Source: Cliona cf. orientalis (lineage: Eukaryota > Porifera > Demospongiae > Clionaida > Clionaidae). Taken from it: a DNA stretch of 64,000 nucleotides. Positions 32,871-43,246 of this stretch are shown here, piece by piece. The notes under the pieces were generated by a model. The model saw nothing but the letters and a program-made list of their open reading frames with translations, had not been told where the DNA came from and did no database searches. Position numbers and translations under genes: made by a program. Position 1 is the first letter of the stretch; every line of letters begins with the position of its first letter. The stretch lies in the NCBI GenBank assembly GCA_963930775.1, contig OZ005690.1:5936225-6000224 (forward strand), given 5' to 3'.

Positions 32871-34082
32871 GCGCTGCATTTTGATGAACAACCAGGATGT
32901 GGTGAGAGTACTTACCCCACTGACCAAAGATATCCCCCACACTCTTCACAATGTCAGCTCCATGCTGCATGCAGGTGACTCAGTCTTCTTTTTTTTTTCA
33001 GTTAAAGCATACGGGCTCATGAATAGTACTAAAAACCAAACAGTGTTTGCCTTTAAAGTATTTGCACTACAAATACAAGATCTTGATCCTCAAGAGTACC
33101 AAGGACAGACCTTTAGTATTGACTTAGGGTCAGTGGAAGAAGCAATGAAAGTGGAGCAGAGAATCGAGGAAGGAGATCTAATGACTAGTGAGACAGTTAT
33201 GGAGGCTGTGTCACTTGCAGCAACAGCATCAATATTGCTACCACAGAATCTCTTTGAGAGCCATAACTCTTGCAGCTTTACTAGCCAGACCTCAGCAACC
33301 CAAAAGAGATTGAGCTACTCTGTGTTTCTATCAGATATTTTATTTCAGAACTTGAACCAAAGCCACTTGAAGATAGGCTCCATCATTGTTGCTGCAAGAC
33401 TGAAATGTGCTGACAATGCCACTCTCAATACATCGGTTCATAGTACCTTCCAAGTCAATAGAGAAGTAAGAGAAATGAATGTGAAATATGATGTAGCATG
33501 AAACAGGCGATTGAATCTGCATTTGTTTTCCTAGGTGGAGAAAGTGTCAGTTAATTGGCAGTGCATGTGCAATGTGGGACTAAGGTATATACAATATATA
33601 CAATTATATTATAGCTATTGTAATGGTGAATGATTGATTATCCCTTGTGTACATAGGGGCAGAGGAGTTTGGGGCATGGTCAACATCAGGATGTAGGGAG
33701 GTGGAGCCGAGAGATGAGAACAGGAGGGTGTGTGAGTGCACTCAGCTGGCTCACTTTGGAATACTATTTGTAAGTGCTTCATTACTCTTCTGCTGCTGAT
33801 ACAATTTATTTCCCTCAGGATTTGAGTCCAAAGCCACCAATCTCTAATGAAGCTGCCCTAGCTCTGTCAATTATCACTTACCTTGGTCTAATCATCTCAT
33901 TCTTGTGTCTTACAGTGTTTGTCATTTCCTATCTATCAGCAAAGTAAGACCAGTAGATTTGAGTCTCTAACATTAAGCAATCTTCAATGCATGACAGGAA
34001 GCTACGCACCAGCATCCATGGTCAAATTCTTATCAATCTGAGCCTGGCCCTAATGGGAGTCTACAAAGTGTGGTCATTGTGC
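32871..34082 (+). pseudogene. Adhesion-GPCR fragment: GAIN/GPS region and first two TM helices
   Basis: Exons, all with GT-AG edges: 32871-33465 (GAIN-like, NNQDVVRVLTPLTKD onward), 33535-33584 (VEKVSVNWQCMCNVGL), 33657-33769 (GPS: AWSTSGC...VCECTQLAHFGILF), 33819-33943 (DLSPKPPISNEAALALSIIT = TM1) and 33998-34082 (KLRTSIHGQILINLSLALMG = TM2). The 33584/33657 join is out of frame with these edges, and no exons for TM3-7 follow, so the locus is truncated or broken. The autoproteolysis tripeptide, normally His-Leu-Thr/Ser, is Gln-Leu-Ala here. A perfect T-run (32990-32998) sits in the first exon and may mark a mini-intron or polymerase slippage. Confidence 0.7.
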
Positions 34083-34456
34083 AATCCTGTATGATTTAAA
34101 GTTTACAACAGTTAATAAATAAAATAAAACACAACAATTTCACATCAAATCACCAATGCTAAACAACTGATATACAACAAATCTCCAACACTGTTGTTAT
34201 TTGGCAAATTTACAATTATTATGAACGGTACGATGACTATTGGATTTCAATTCATGTGAATTTGTAGTGATTCACAAGAGATTAACTCACTTCAACTACT
34301 GACAAATTAACTGCAGTCAAAACTTGCCCCTAGAACAAATCTCTCCTCAAGAGTCTACATAATTATGCAAAGTACACCTACCAGGACAATAAAAATTCCT
34401 CCAACGTAACAATACCGTATCTCCACTCACTCCCCCATGACCACTTCATGATAGTC
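34083..34456. other. Intergenic, no gene seen
   Basis: AT-rich sequence between the GPCR fragment and the minus-strand beta-helix fragment. I looked for TM3-7 exons and found none. Confidence 0.5.
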
Positions 34457-35237
34457 TCATTGAATCGCTCCTCCAGTGTTGTCAGTAAAAGAGCTACCAG
34501 AAACTACAAGAGATATGCTGTCATTTACATTGGGAAACGATGTACTAATCACATATATAGCTCCTCCAACACCTCGAAATCCTTCATTACTAGTGAATCT
34601 ACTACCGGAAACTATGACGGAGGCACCCTGACTGTAGATAGCCCCACCGCCTCCTGCATTGGCAATATTGTTATTGAAGGTACTGTTGACAATTGTCAAT
34701 GTTCTGTCTTGTCGACCTGTCATGCGGATGGCTCCACCGGCACCGCTTGCCCGATTATTTCTGAAGACGGTTTGCAAAACATCGACAGTAGAGTCAACAG
34801 CAAAAACTGCTCCACCATGTGAATACAGAGAGGACCCAAAACGTGGTGTATTAGCTATCATTGTTTAATAACCACTGATGAAGTCTCTAGTCTTAGAGCT
34901 CCACCTCAGGGGTGTCACCGCTGAAGTTGCTGTTCAATATCATGGCACCAGAAGTCATCGATACATGAAGAGGATTGCGGGAATGAAAATTGCAGTTTTC
35001 AAAAATGAATAAGTCTACTCTATCAATGTGGGCTCCGGTGAACTGACCACAGTTGATGAAGTTTATGCCACTGAGATGAACAGTATCCACATTTGTGAAT
35101 TTGAATTTTTGAACAGAAAATTGTGGTTGACAAGTTATTGTGGCATTGACCCCTCTCATTGTGAAGGATGAAACTCGTGATACTAGTAGTGCAGAGTCTA
35201 GACTGTGGGTTCCAGGCTGTAGCTCCAAGGTTGTGTT
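34457..35237 (-). pseudogene. Parallel beta-helix surface protein fragment
   Basis: Two minus-strand blocks: 35228-34893 (LELQPGTHSLDSALLVSRVS ... VHLSGINFINCG ... FENCNFHS) and 34861-34457 (repeats GGAVFAVDSTVDVLQTVFRNN, GGAIYSQGASVIVSGSRF, GGAIYVISTS). The GGAI...S.F..N rhythm of about 30 residues is the right-handed beta-helix repeat. Stops and a frame change between the blocks (34893-34862) and the absence of the downstream CPTW/TM part mark it as broken or partial. It abuts the plus-strand TM fragment at about 35240 head to head, which is not a normal gene arrangement. Confidence 0.65.
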
Positions 35238-35244
35238 GGAACTT

Positions 35245-36192
35245 TGTTATTGATTGTCCTCACCTGGGTTTGTATAGAGCTTCATTCACGTAACTACAAA
35301 CTATTAGTCTGGCTATGGAACAAACTTAGCTGTATTATTAAGACAAACAGGGATTCTAGAAGCACCATCATTGATGTGTTTGCTACATTTTTCTTTCTCT
35401 CGTACACCAAGATTTGCTTGACTTCCATGAGTACTCTAGAAATCACCAAAATTATGCAGGCAAAGAGCTCCAAAACATATCCTGTTCTGTATGATGATCC
35501 AAGAGTTCACTTCTTCAGTAAGGAACATAATTATTCCCATTGCAATCATTGCTGCTCTTGTGTTGCTAGTTTTAGGACTGCTACCAGCTCTGCTTATAGC
35601 TATATACCCTATTAGATCCTTGGTTTTGAGGTGCAGCCTTGGAGGTCACTCACGCGCTGCACTCAATATTTTTGTAGAGAAGTTTTACAGCTGCTACAGG
35701 GACGGTCTTGATGGAGGAAGGGACATGAGAAGCTTTGCATCCTTGTATTTATTTCTTAGAATGCTCTGCTTTCTTTGGTTTCAATTGACTTTCCTGACTA
35801 TACTCTTTGGAGTATGTTGTCTTGTGATTGCACTTGTTCGGCCATACAAGAAGACTTACATGAACAACATTGATGTGCTGATTCTTGGTCTGTTGACATT
35901 CAATAGCTATCAAATGAATAACTTTATCAATGCATCTGTTAATAAAGAGTCAACTTATTCTGAATTCCACTTGTGGAGCACGATAGTTACTGCATACTTT
36001 CCACTCTTAGTTGTTCCTTTTAATATTCTCCCATGTAAACATCTGTTCAAACTGATGAAGCAAAGGTTTCCAAGTGTAAGATGTTCCACTATATTTGTAT
36101 ACATACCATGCAACGCACCCGTCATGTATATTAGCCATATATGGCATTGCATAAGTCCGGTTGTTACAGATGTAAACCTCATGGCTTTCTGA
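35245..36192 (+). pseudogene. CPTW/multi-TM protein, C-terminal membrane half
   Basis: Starts abruptly with LLIVLTWVCIELHSRNYKLL, continues through DVFATFFFLSYTKICL and YDDPRVHFFSKEH, then after a frameshift near 35520 through IIIPIAIIAALVLLVLGLLP, the loop FYSCYRDGLDGGRDMRSFAS, LVRPYKKTYMNNIDVLILGL and two further TM segments, ending at TGA 36190-36192. It has no ectodomain of its own. Its first residues continue exactly where the minus-strand fragment at 29251-29985 stops, so the two may be halves of one gene. Confidence 0.7.
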
Positions 36193-36281
36193 TAGTGCTA
36201 CATTTTTTCTCATCCCCAGTATAAGAGTAACCATTGTGCTTATATTGAGTTCATGTATGTGAGCTGCATGACTCCAAGTTG

Positions 36282-36806
36282 TTAATATTGCAGCTGGATA
36301 TTATGGCTATGGTTACTAGAGTCCACGTTTTGGCAAACATATAAATTGTGATCTGTATCTTGTGTTAATTCAGTAGCACCAATGAGCTGTTTGAATTCTT
36401 GTACACAAAGCTGCGAGTCTATCTCTATGATTCGGTTTCGCCCCTTTTCTGTTACTAGCAGCTTCCCCTCTGAGTGAAGTAAACTAGTTGGGCCTTCCAA
36501 TCCAGATACTGTGTCCACAGGTTGTGAAAGTAGTTTTGGTGGCATGTTGATAATCACTGTGAAAGGGCTATTCATGATATGACCTCCATTCACTTTCACA
36601 CTCAGTTTGTGTTGTCCTCGTCTCTTTGGAGTGAGAATGACCTTCACACGACTGGTTCCACTATTCCTTTGATTAAACAGCCTTCAAGGCTCACCAAATC
36701 AGCATCAATTCTGTTTTCTCCACACCCTGACAAACTTCTTCGCTTGAGTCATAGAGGGTGAGAGTGAATGTGTCCTGTCGATCTACATGCATTTCTAGAT
36801 CTGCTA
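36282..36806 (-). pseudogene. Filamin-NHL (TRIM-type) protein fragment
   Basis: Minus-strand frames give a filamin/ABP-280 domain (VDRQDTFTLTLYDSSEEVCQ; KVILTPKRRGQHKLSVKVNG; MNSPFTVIINMPPK) followed by the first NHL repeat (PTSLLHSEGKLLVTEKGRNR). Two frameshifts (about 36715 and 36650) and loss of RING/B-box and later NHL repeats show a truncated pseudogene. Full-length relatives are E3 ligase-type proteins. Confidence 0.75.
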
Positions 36807-36814
36807 TAGCTCTA

Positions 36815-37163
36815 TAAGATTGTGAACGAGTTGGCTGACTACCCGAATGCACCTCTACTCCCCAAAATGCATCACTATAATTCTAGACGGTCTAATTCAA
36901 GGCAATTTGTTCAACACCGAGCCAGAACAACTCAGTTTCAAAGATCTTTTTTTCCGGACACAATAAAGAAATGGAATTTACTCCCTGCAGAAGCTTTGGC
37001 AGTACAATCTTTACCAAGTTTCAAGAAATATATCTTGTAATATTAATTTTTGTAATTGCCCTTTCCCTGGCTACATACTAGAGTTAGCTTTGCTATTTAT
37101 GTATGCCTCTGTATGTAATAATACAGGAATTGTTATAGAAAAAAAAAAAAAAAAAAAAAAAAA
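36815..37163 (+). mobile_element. 5'-truncated LINE 3' end with poly-A tail
   Basis: The last 72 residues of a non-LTR ORF (RRSNSRQFVQHRARTTQFQR; FFPDTIKKWNLLPAEALAVQ) end at 37040, followed by about 100 bp of 3' UTR and a 24-bp A tract (37140-37163). Typical dead-on-arrival retroposition product. Confidence 0.8.
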
Positions 37164-37669
37164 AGCTCCTTCCACCTTACACATTTTTGGGTTTGCAAGG
37201 TTGTACAAAGAACAAAGTGTGGTCATTCATTAATGACAAGGTTATTCATTAATGAAGCATTTCCAAATTGTTTCCTGTTCTTGGGCTAGCTTTCTTTGGT
37301 TAGTGACAACAGCTTGTTATCACTGAATTTAGCTAATGCTTCCTATTCTCCAACCTTGTTTTCAACAGATGATTGTACTCATTGCACTTATTACTGGGAT
37401 GACGCAGAATTGGTAACATGTACTACAGATCAACAACAAACCAAACGCTACTCAACCAAACAGCACAAAGTATTAGTACTGCTTTCCCTGGGTCAAACTT
37501 TGTTCCACAGTATACTTCAGAATCTATTGTAATATGGTTTGAAGTTGGCTACTTCAAAAATTGTAAACTAAATCTCACAGAGACTAACAAACTTCACTAG
37601 CTGTGTAGCTACTTACTCTATACTGATAGATTGTCAGTGAGTCTTCTTTTGTCCTTTACTTTTTTGTCC
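37164..37669. other. Intergenic with possible exon-like ORF
   Basis: The plus-strand frame around 37320-37600 has Cys/Thr-rich residues (TDDCTHCTYYWDDAELVTCT; FPGSNFVPQYTSESIVIWFE) in two frames; an extracellular-domain relic is possible but unsupported. Confidence 0.3.
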
Positions 37670-37770
37670 CCAGAGGATAGGCTATTCAATCAATTAGGGA
37701 ATCAGGTAATAAGGCCTATGTAGCCTTTCTGGATGTCCGGAAAGCCTTTCGACAGAATTAAGCCGTAATT
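37670..37770 (+). mobile_element. LINE reverse transcriptase relic (short)
   Basis: Reads AIQSIRESGNKAYVAFLDVR KAF, the conserved palm FxDxxKAFD block of non-LTR reverse transcriptases, then a stop. About 100 bp only. Confidence 0.6.
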
Positions 37771-38407
37771 ATAGTTTTTTAGGAAGTATTATATCTATGT
37801 ATAATAAGTCATGTCAATATAATTACTGATGCATGATTACCCATTTTGAATAAGTAACTTTCAGCGTCCACTGCAAACCTAGGCTTTCTCTGCATGTAGC
37901 TATGTTTTGATCCTGAATAATAGTTAGGTAGCTACAAAATTATAGTACTTAGTACAGTATTTGCTTGGCAGTACTGTTAGCTTCAGCATCCTTATAAAAC
38001 GGTGCATATAGATGTGGTTCCTCCTTTCTGAAGTACAAAGCCTGCAGTATGGGATAAAACCGACTTCACAAAAAGAATGTCTACATGTACATGCATGGTA
38101 ATACTGAGCAATCTTCATCATCAATAAAAATTAGATATTGTATTGTACTTACCACAAGACACCATTGCACTGCAGATCTTAACGGTACAAGAACTATGTC
38201 ATGGTCTATACTTAGCTCGTTCCCGATTTTTGTACCAAGGTCATCAAAATTTAATGAGTGAGTGCACACTGATGGCCCAAGGATTTTCCTTACAATCCCA
38301 TGAGTATTTGTGACTATTAAGATGAACAAAATTGTCTGCATAATAAGCAAGCATAATACTAATCATAGAGTCGGTAGACTCTATAAGTGGGGATGGCCCG
38401 GATATGC

Positions 38408-38880
38408 ACTGGCGTAAGAACCAGGGGGGCTGGGGGGGGGGGGGGGGCAATTGCCCCCCCAGTCATAAGATTGGGGGGGCAGAGCCCCTCTGATTTTTAG
38501 ACTGCTGTACAAGCAAGGGGTGGGGCTCACCCTCTGAGGTTTGCACTTTTCTTTTTCATCTGTTGCCACAATCAGGGTTGAGTTATTCATGATTGTGGTG
38601 AATCTTAGCCCCACGGTGTGTAGTACTAGATATCAATAATTGTCACATGTGAACACAGATCAGTAATCACTACTGATCTGTGTTTACATGTGACAAGCTA
38701 AGAGTCCAGAATGTCCTCGAAAATGCACTAGAAAAGCTCTCAGAAGGTCTAAGACTCCAAAATTTTCCTGGGGGAGCATGCCCCCAGACCCCATTAGCTT
38801 TCGTGCACTATGCGCGCGTAAAGCGAGTCTTCACCTGCTTACTTTCAGCTCCCTGCTCAAAAACATCTTCCTACGCCACT
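38408..38880. mobile_element. GTGGCGTAAG-type MITE with 7-bp duplication
   Basis: ACTGGCGTAAGAA and CTACGCCACT ends, flanked by GATATGC on both sides (38401-38407 and 38881-38887). Contains a G-run, complementary C-run blocks and a 26-bp hairpin (38640-38696). Same family as 23172-23438. Confidence 0.85.
38640..38696. repeat. 26-bp perfect-stem hairpin
   Basis: Arms 38640-38665 and 38671-38696 (TTGTCACATGTGAACACAGA and complement) with a 5-nt loop ATCAC; one G/T position that can pair as G-U in RNA. Lies inside the MITE. Confidence 0.9.
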
Positions 38881-39357
38881 GATATGCCATATATATAATA
38901 CATTACAAATACCCAAATATCTCAAAATAGGTAATTTTGTGAAATTTATAAGTGTGAAAATCAGAATCTCCAGCAAATTATCTATCTAACAAGACCAAGA
39001 TCATTCATCAAATCAATTGTATATGCCAGAACCAGATGTTCAAAAAAATGGCCATTTCTCATTCTTTCTTTCTTTCTTTCTCATTTCCAGGGCTAACTCG
39101 AGACTGTCTGGATCTCTCACCTTAGTTTTCATATAAATCCACTCTATTTTGTAGCGCGCAGTGCAGTGGCACGCTAGTTTGGCATAATCTCGACAGTTAC
39201 GTAATAGTGGGTGTGTACGGCGCATTAATTATTGGGTGTGTCTGATACGCCATTTTTTTAAAAATATAATGCGCATGCTCGGAATGGGTTGCCATGGTGA
39301 AGTCATGTGACTGTGCCTGGCCCTAGGCGTAGTCTAGCTATATTGCTCTAGCGCTAT

Positions 39358-39539
39358 CGCTAGTGCGTGCAGCGGTACGCTGGATCGATCATGGATATAG
39401 CTAAGTATGAAGGTGCAAGGCTCGGGGAGCGGTAAGGCGCTAGGCATAGGCGAGTTACTCGCTAGCGCGTGCAGCGCTAGTGCTCCGCTGGATCGATTAT
39501 CTGAGATATCATACCATCGCAAGACTCGAGGAGCGGTAT
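39358..39539 (+). repeat. Direct duplication of about 85 bp
   Basis: 39358-39438 and 39452-39539 share GCTAGYGCGTGCAGCG, CGCTGGATCGAT and GAGGAGCGGTA-like stretches. Flanking 38888-39357 has no gene. Confidence 0.65.
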
Positions 39540-39711
39540 AAAAGTACAGATCATAAAATTATGCCGGGTATAGCTAGCTGCTGCCAACAATAAAACATAG
39601 AACTTTATTTTCTCCCTAAGCGGAAGAGTCTCATGACTAGCTACTTGGGCCGCCTAAAGCAGCCTTCTTTGTCAGCCTGCTTCATCATATTAATACAAGG
39701 CATATGAATAT

Positions 39712-40090
39712 GGGGGGTGGATAGTGTCAAAAGTACAGTCACTGTTTTGGAGGAGGGTGACTTCACTGAGGAGGGGGGTGGTTTCGACTGGAGGGGGTAC
39801 TTTTCAGTTGGAGGATACCACTTTTTGTGGAGGAGGGGTGCGTTTTGATCTCGAGGAGGGGGTCTAGCTCATCTGGAGTAGGGGATCATACTTCGCTGGA
39901 GGAGGGGTGCGTTTTGATCGCGAGGAGGGGATCATACTTTCACTGGACAAGGGGTACATTTTGATCTCGAGGGGTCTGCTACCTCGACTGGAGGAGGGGC
40001 ATATTCGAAGCAATGGAGTGGAGCTAGCAGTTGCCGATAGATGCCGTTTGTGTGTATTATAATTATGTGGGTGTGGCACATTTCGCGCAT
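39712..40090 (+). repeat. GAGGAGGGG minisatellite element, arm 1
   Basis: G/T-rich element built of about 55-65 bp units with TTTTGATCTCGAGGAGGGG and CATACTTCGCTGGAGGAGGG. Near-identical in reverse complement to 41760-42150. The arm ends near a GCGCATGCGCA motif in both copies. Confidence 0.85.
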
Positions 40091-40411
40091 GCGCATAAAA
40101 ATTCTCGCGTCGGGTGGCATGGCCTGTGTGCTTTGAATTTGGACGTGGCTATAGGCTGGGAAGCTAGTCACTAAGTGGCGTGATTATCATGATTCTGGAC
40201 TGCTGTAGATGTATTACTGGTGTCTCTTGCAAGTACAAAGGTGCTACAATGAAGCGCAGATATTTGGTAATTTGTTCGTAGCACATACAATTATTGAACC
40301 TTTGTACGATAGGAGACACCACCAGCACATTTACACTAGTCCATAACAACTCATTTTCAAGCGATTTGCTTCCCAGCACACGTTCCGTACCGTCATGGTA
40401 CCAGCACATAG
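40091..40411. other. Intergenic, no gene seen
   Basis: Short conflicting ORFs only. Confidence 0.4.
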
Positions 40412-40747
40412 CAGGGGCGGATCCAGGGGGGGGTCATGGGGGGCAGATGACCCCCCCTTCCAGGCCTGAATATCTTGTACCAGCTTGCTGTGCTTGGCTA
40501 AGCAGCCAGCTTTATCACCCTCCCTTCAACTAATGAACCTTGATCTGACACAAAATATAGCTAAAAACCTGTTTGTACGATGAAAAAGTCGGGTTCCATT
40601 GACATCTCGGGCTGTTTGTCTCGTTCGCGGCAACAACGTGGGCGTGGTCTTCACAAAAGTGGGCGTGGCCAAAAATTTCGCGCGCGCTTCGCGCGCGATT
40701 ATTTACTTTATGACCCCCCCTACTTGATGTCCTGGATCCGCCCCTGC
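40412..40747. mobile_element. GCAGGGGCGGATCCAGG-ended MITE
   Basis: Perfect 17-bp TIRs GCAGGGGCGGATCCAGG / CCTGGATCCGCCCCTGC. The interior has complementary GACCCCCCC blocks, TTGATCTGACAC, GTGGGCGTGG and a CGCGCGCTTCGCGCGCG palindrome. Same family as 53137-53363. Confidence 0.88.
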
Positions 40748-40764
40748 GTAGCGCGAAGACTAAA

Positions 40765-41750
40765 ATAATGCTCTCTCCTATCCATCATCTCCTGTCCATC
40801 TGCCAATCAAAGTGACCATCAATATCTCATCAATGGAATACCTATTTCCTCCAGTAACCAGCAAAAGGACCTAGGTGTGCTAGTGTCTTCAGATCTATCG
40901 TGGTCCCACCATATTGCTAAGATAACGTCCAAAGCCTATAAAATACTTGGCCTGCTCCGCCGCACATTCTCCTCATCAAGTGATATCACCACCAAAAAGA
41001 GACTCTATATCTCCCTTATCAGATCGCAACTCCTCTATGGGTCTCAGATCTGGAGACCACTCCACCTCCTCAAGGACATCAATCCGATTGAGTCTGTCCA
41101 ACGTCGTGCCACCAAATACATACTTAATGATTACACATCTGACTATAGATCTAGACTTGTTAAGCTCAATCTTCTACCTCTCACAATGTTGCTAGAGTTC
41201 AATGACATTTGCTTTTTCATCCAATCTTTAAAACACATCTCACCTAGCAACTCTTTTAACATCTCTAAATACATCTCGTTCAGCCAACACCACACTAGAT
41301 CAGGAAGTTTCAGAAAGCTTGTCCAGCCACTCATCAGACATAACAGAGATAAACAGTTTTACTTTAACAGGTTACCACACCTATGGAACTCTCTCCCACC
41401 ATTCAACCTGAGTCTCTCCTACAAAACCATCAGATCCAAATTAAAAGATATCTTCTGGAACTAGTTTATGGCAAATTTCGACCCTGAAAACAATTGCACT
41501 TACTTTTACTCCTGCCAGTGTCGTCCATCCTGCTTCTCCCAGCCAAAATCTCGATTCACCTAGTTGTGTCAGTACTCCGGCTAAACTGAACCACACATTG
41601 TAATTATCAACTTATTTATCATCTCATTCTTTGTATATAATTTTAATTTTAATCTCCCTTGTTTTGTCAGGCTGTTACACCTTGTAGCAGACCTTCAGCT
41701 GCCAGCTGTTAAGCAATAACAATAATAATAATAATAATAATAATAATGTT
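40765..41750 (+). mobile_element. LINE 3' fragment with (AAT)n tail
   Basis: Open frame to 41464 covering the end of the RT and the C-terminal region: CSLLSI, YLINGIPISSSNQQKDLGVL, SSDLSWSHHIAKITSKAYKI, LYISLIRSQLLYGSQIWRP and RLPHLWNSLPP. The 3' UTR ends in a CAATAATAATAAT microsatellite (about 41727-41750) rather than poly-A. 5' truncated right after the MITE at 40412-40747. Confidence 0.82.
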
Positions 41751-41759
41751 AACGGATTT

Positions 41760-42150
41760 GCGCATGCGTAAAAATGTGCCACACTCACAATATTCCGTTC
41801 AGTAGTCGGCCCCTCGATATCAAATGCATCCTCGTCCAACCAGAGTATCACCCCCTACTTCAGATGAACTAGAGCCCTCCTTGAGATCAAAACACACCCC
41901 TCCTTGATCCTCCAGCAAAAGAGTGTGTGACCCCCTCCTCGAGATCAAAATCCACCCCTCCCCCAGCGAAGTATGACCCCCTACTCCGGATGCGCTAGAC
42001 TCCCTCCTCGAGATCGAAACGCACTCCTCCACAAAAACTGGTATCCTCCAACAGAAAAGTACCCCCCTCCAGTTGAAACCATCCCCCTCCTCAGTGAAGT
42101 CACCCTCCTCCAAAACACTGACTGTACTTTTGACACTATCCACCCCCCAT
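41760..42150 (-). repeat. GAGGAGGGG minisatellite element, arm 2
   Basis: Reverse-complement copy of 39712-40090, slightly longer by extra internal units. The minus-strand ORF 42143-41820 is a translation of the minisatellite and not treated as a gene. Confidence 0.85.
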
Positions 42151-42266
42151 AATATGAACGCTAGTTAATGAGGGGCGTGGCTACGAATTTTGCAACTTCG
42201 GTACCTCCCATCTTCCACTTAAAACTTATCTACTGTACACAGTATATGGCATAGTAGAAAGCTTAA

Positions 42267-43242
42267 GGTAGCATTAAAGTGCGTGGGCGTGAGCGTCAGG
42301 ATTGGCTAATTCAATTAGCGAATCGTGAAGGGGCGTGGCCGAAGAGGCCATACGAGTGCTTTTGGTCGAAGGGGGCGTGTCTAGAATCGGCCAGGGATGA
42401 TTATGCGCGTGTAATTAGCGACCGGAAGTGGCCCCTGAAGAAAACACCGGTAATTGCCCACTTCAAAGCAAGATCAAAGCATTCTTTCTTAACTATTAAC
42501 CGCAACGACAAAAAAAAAAACCTTATTAGGCCTAATTAAGCATGTGGGCGTGTTCCTGGCACTGTGTGGAGTGTGTGCGTGTGCGTTTTATTGCTTCCGA
42601 TTGGGCGTGGCTTCACGGGCCAGTGCTTGGATATCGGCGCCTGGGACTTGGCCTCGGCGTGTCCCGGAAGCGGTGGTGACCTTTGAACCCCGCGAGGAGG
42701 CTTTGGGGGCGTGGCAGGAGGTCAAAGGTAAGGCCATGTCTGTTAATGAGGCACTGTACGCCGGTGCGATGGAGGGGACCGTACGGCTGGACGGAAGCTG
42801 ACGATGATTTGAAGCGGATGTGGTTGCGATGACGTGTTGTTACTCCGCCCACACAGGAAATGAGGTGAGCTCTTGCGTGGGCGGTGTGGCAGAACGGCCT
42901 CCAAGTGTTTGTGCGTGTTTTGGCCTTGAGGAAGCTGTGTGTTTTAATTGGGATTGATTGTGGGCTTCCGGTGGACATCCGGTGGTTAGTAGGCACTTGA
43001 TTGAGAATGGTGGTCCTTGGGGAACAGGGTGGGGCTGTTTTGGGCGTGGCCTGGCCCCTCCCTTCCGGCTCGGCTTCTGGTCCATGGAGGATATTAAATG
43101 AACACTTCCGGCTCTAGCAACTACACCCCTGAGACCTGTGCAATTAAAAGGGCGTGATTACACAACATGCACCTCACTAATGACTTTGATGTGGTTTAGG
43201 TGTCATATCCCCCACCTCACGCCCACGCACTTTAATGCTACC
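42267..43242 (+). mobile_element. TTAA-flanked GGGCGTG-rich element, copy A
   Basis: TTAA at 42263-42266 and 43243-43246. TIR about 30 bp: GGTAGCATTAAAGTGCGTGG at left and the complement at right. Lacks transposase. About ten GGGCGTG boxes lie on the same strand, and there is a variable A-tract near 42508-42518. More diverged than B and C. Confidence 0.9.
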
Positions 43243-43246
43243 TTAA

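Noticed and set aside
35955..36234. Minus-strand ORFs over the TM fragment
   Set aside because: Shadows of the plus-strand membrane protein frame.
41820..42143. Minus-strand ORF with repeated SRRGS/LEDQGG-like peptides
   Set aside because: Direct translation of the GAGGAGGGG minisatellite; the other copy (39712-40090) does not keep the frame.
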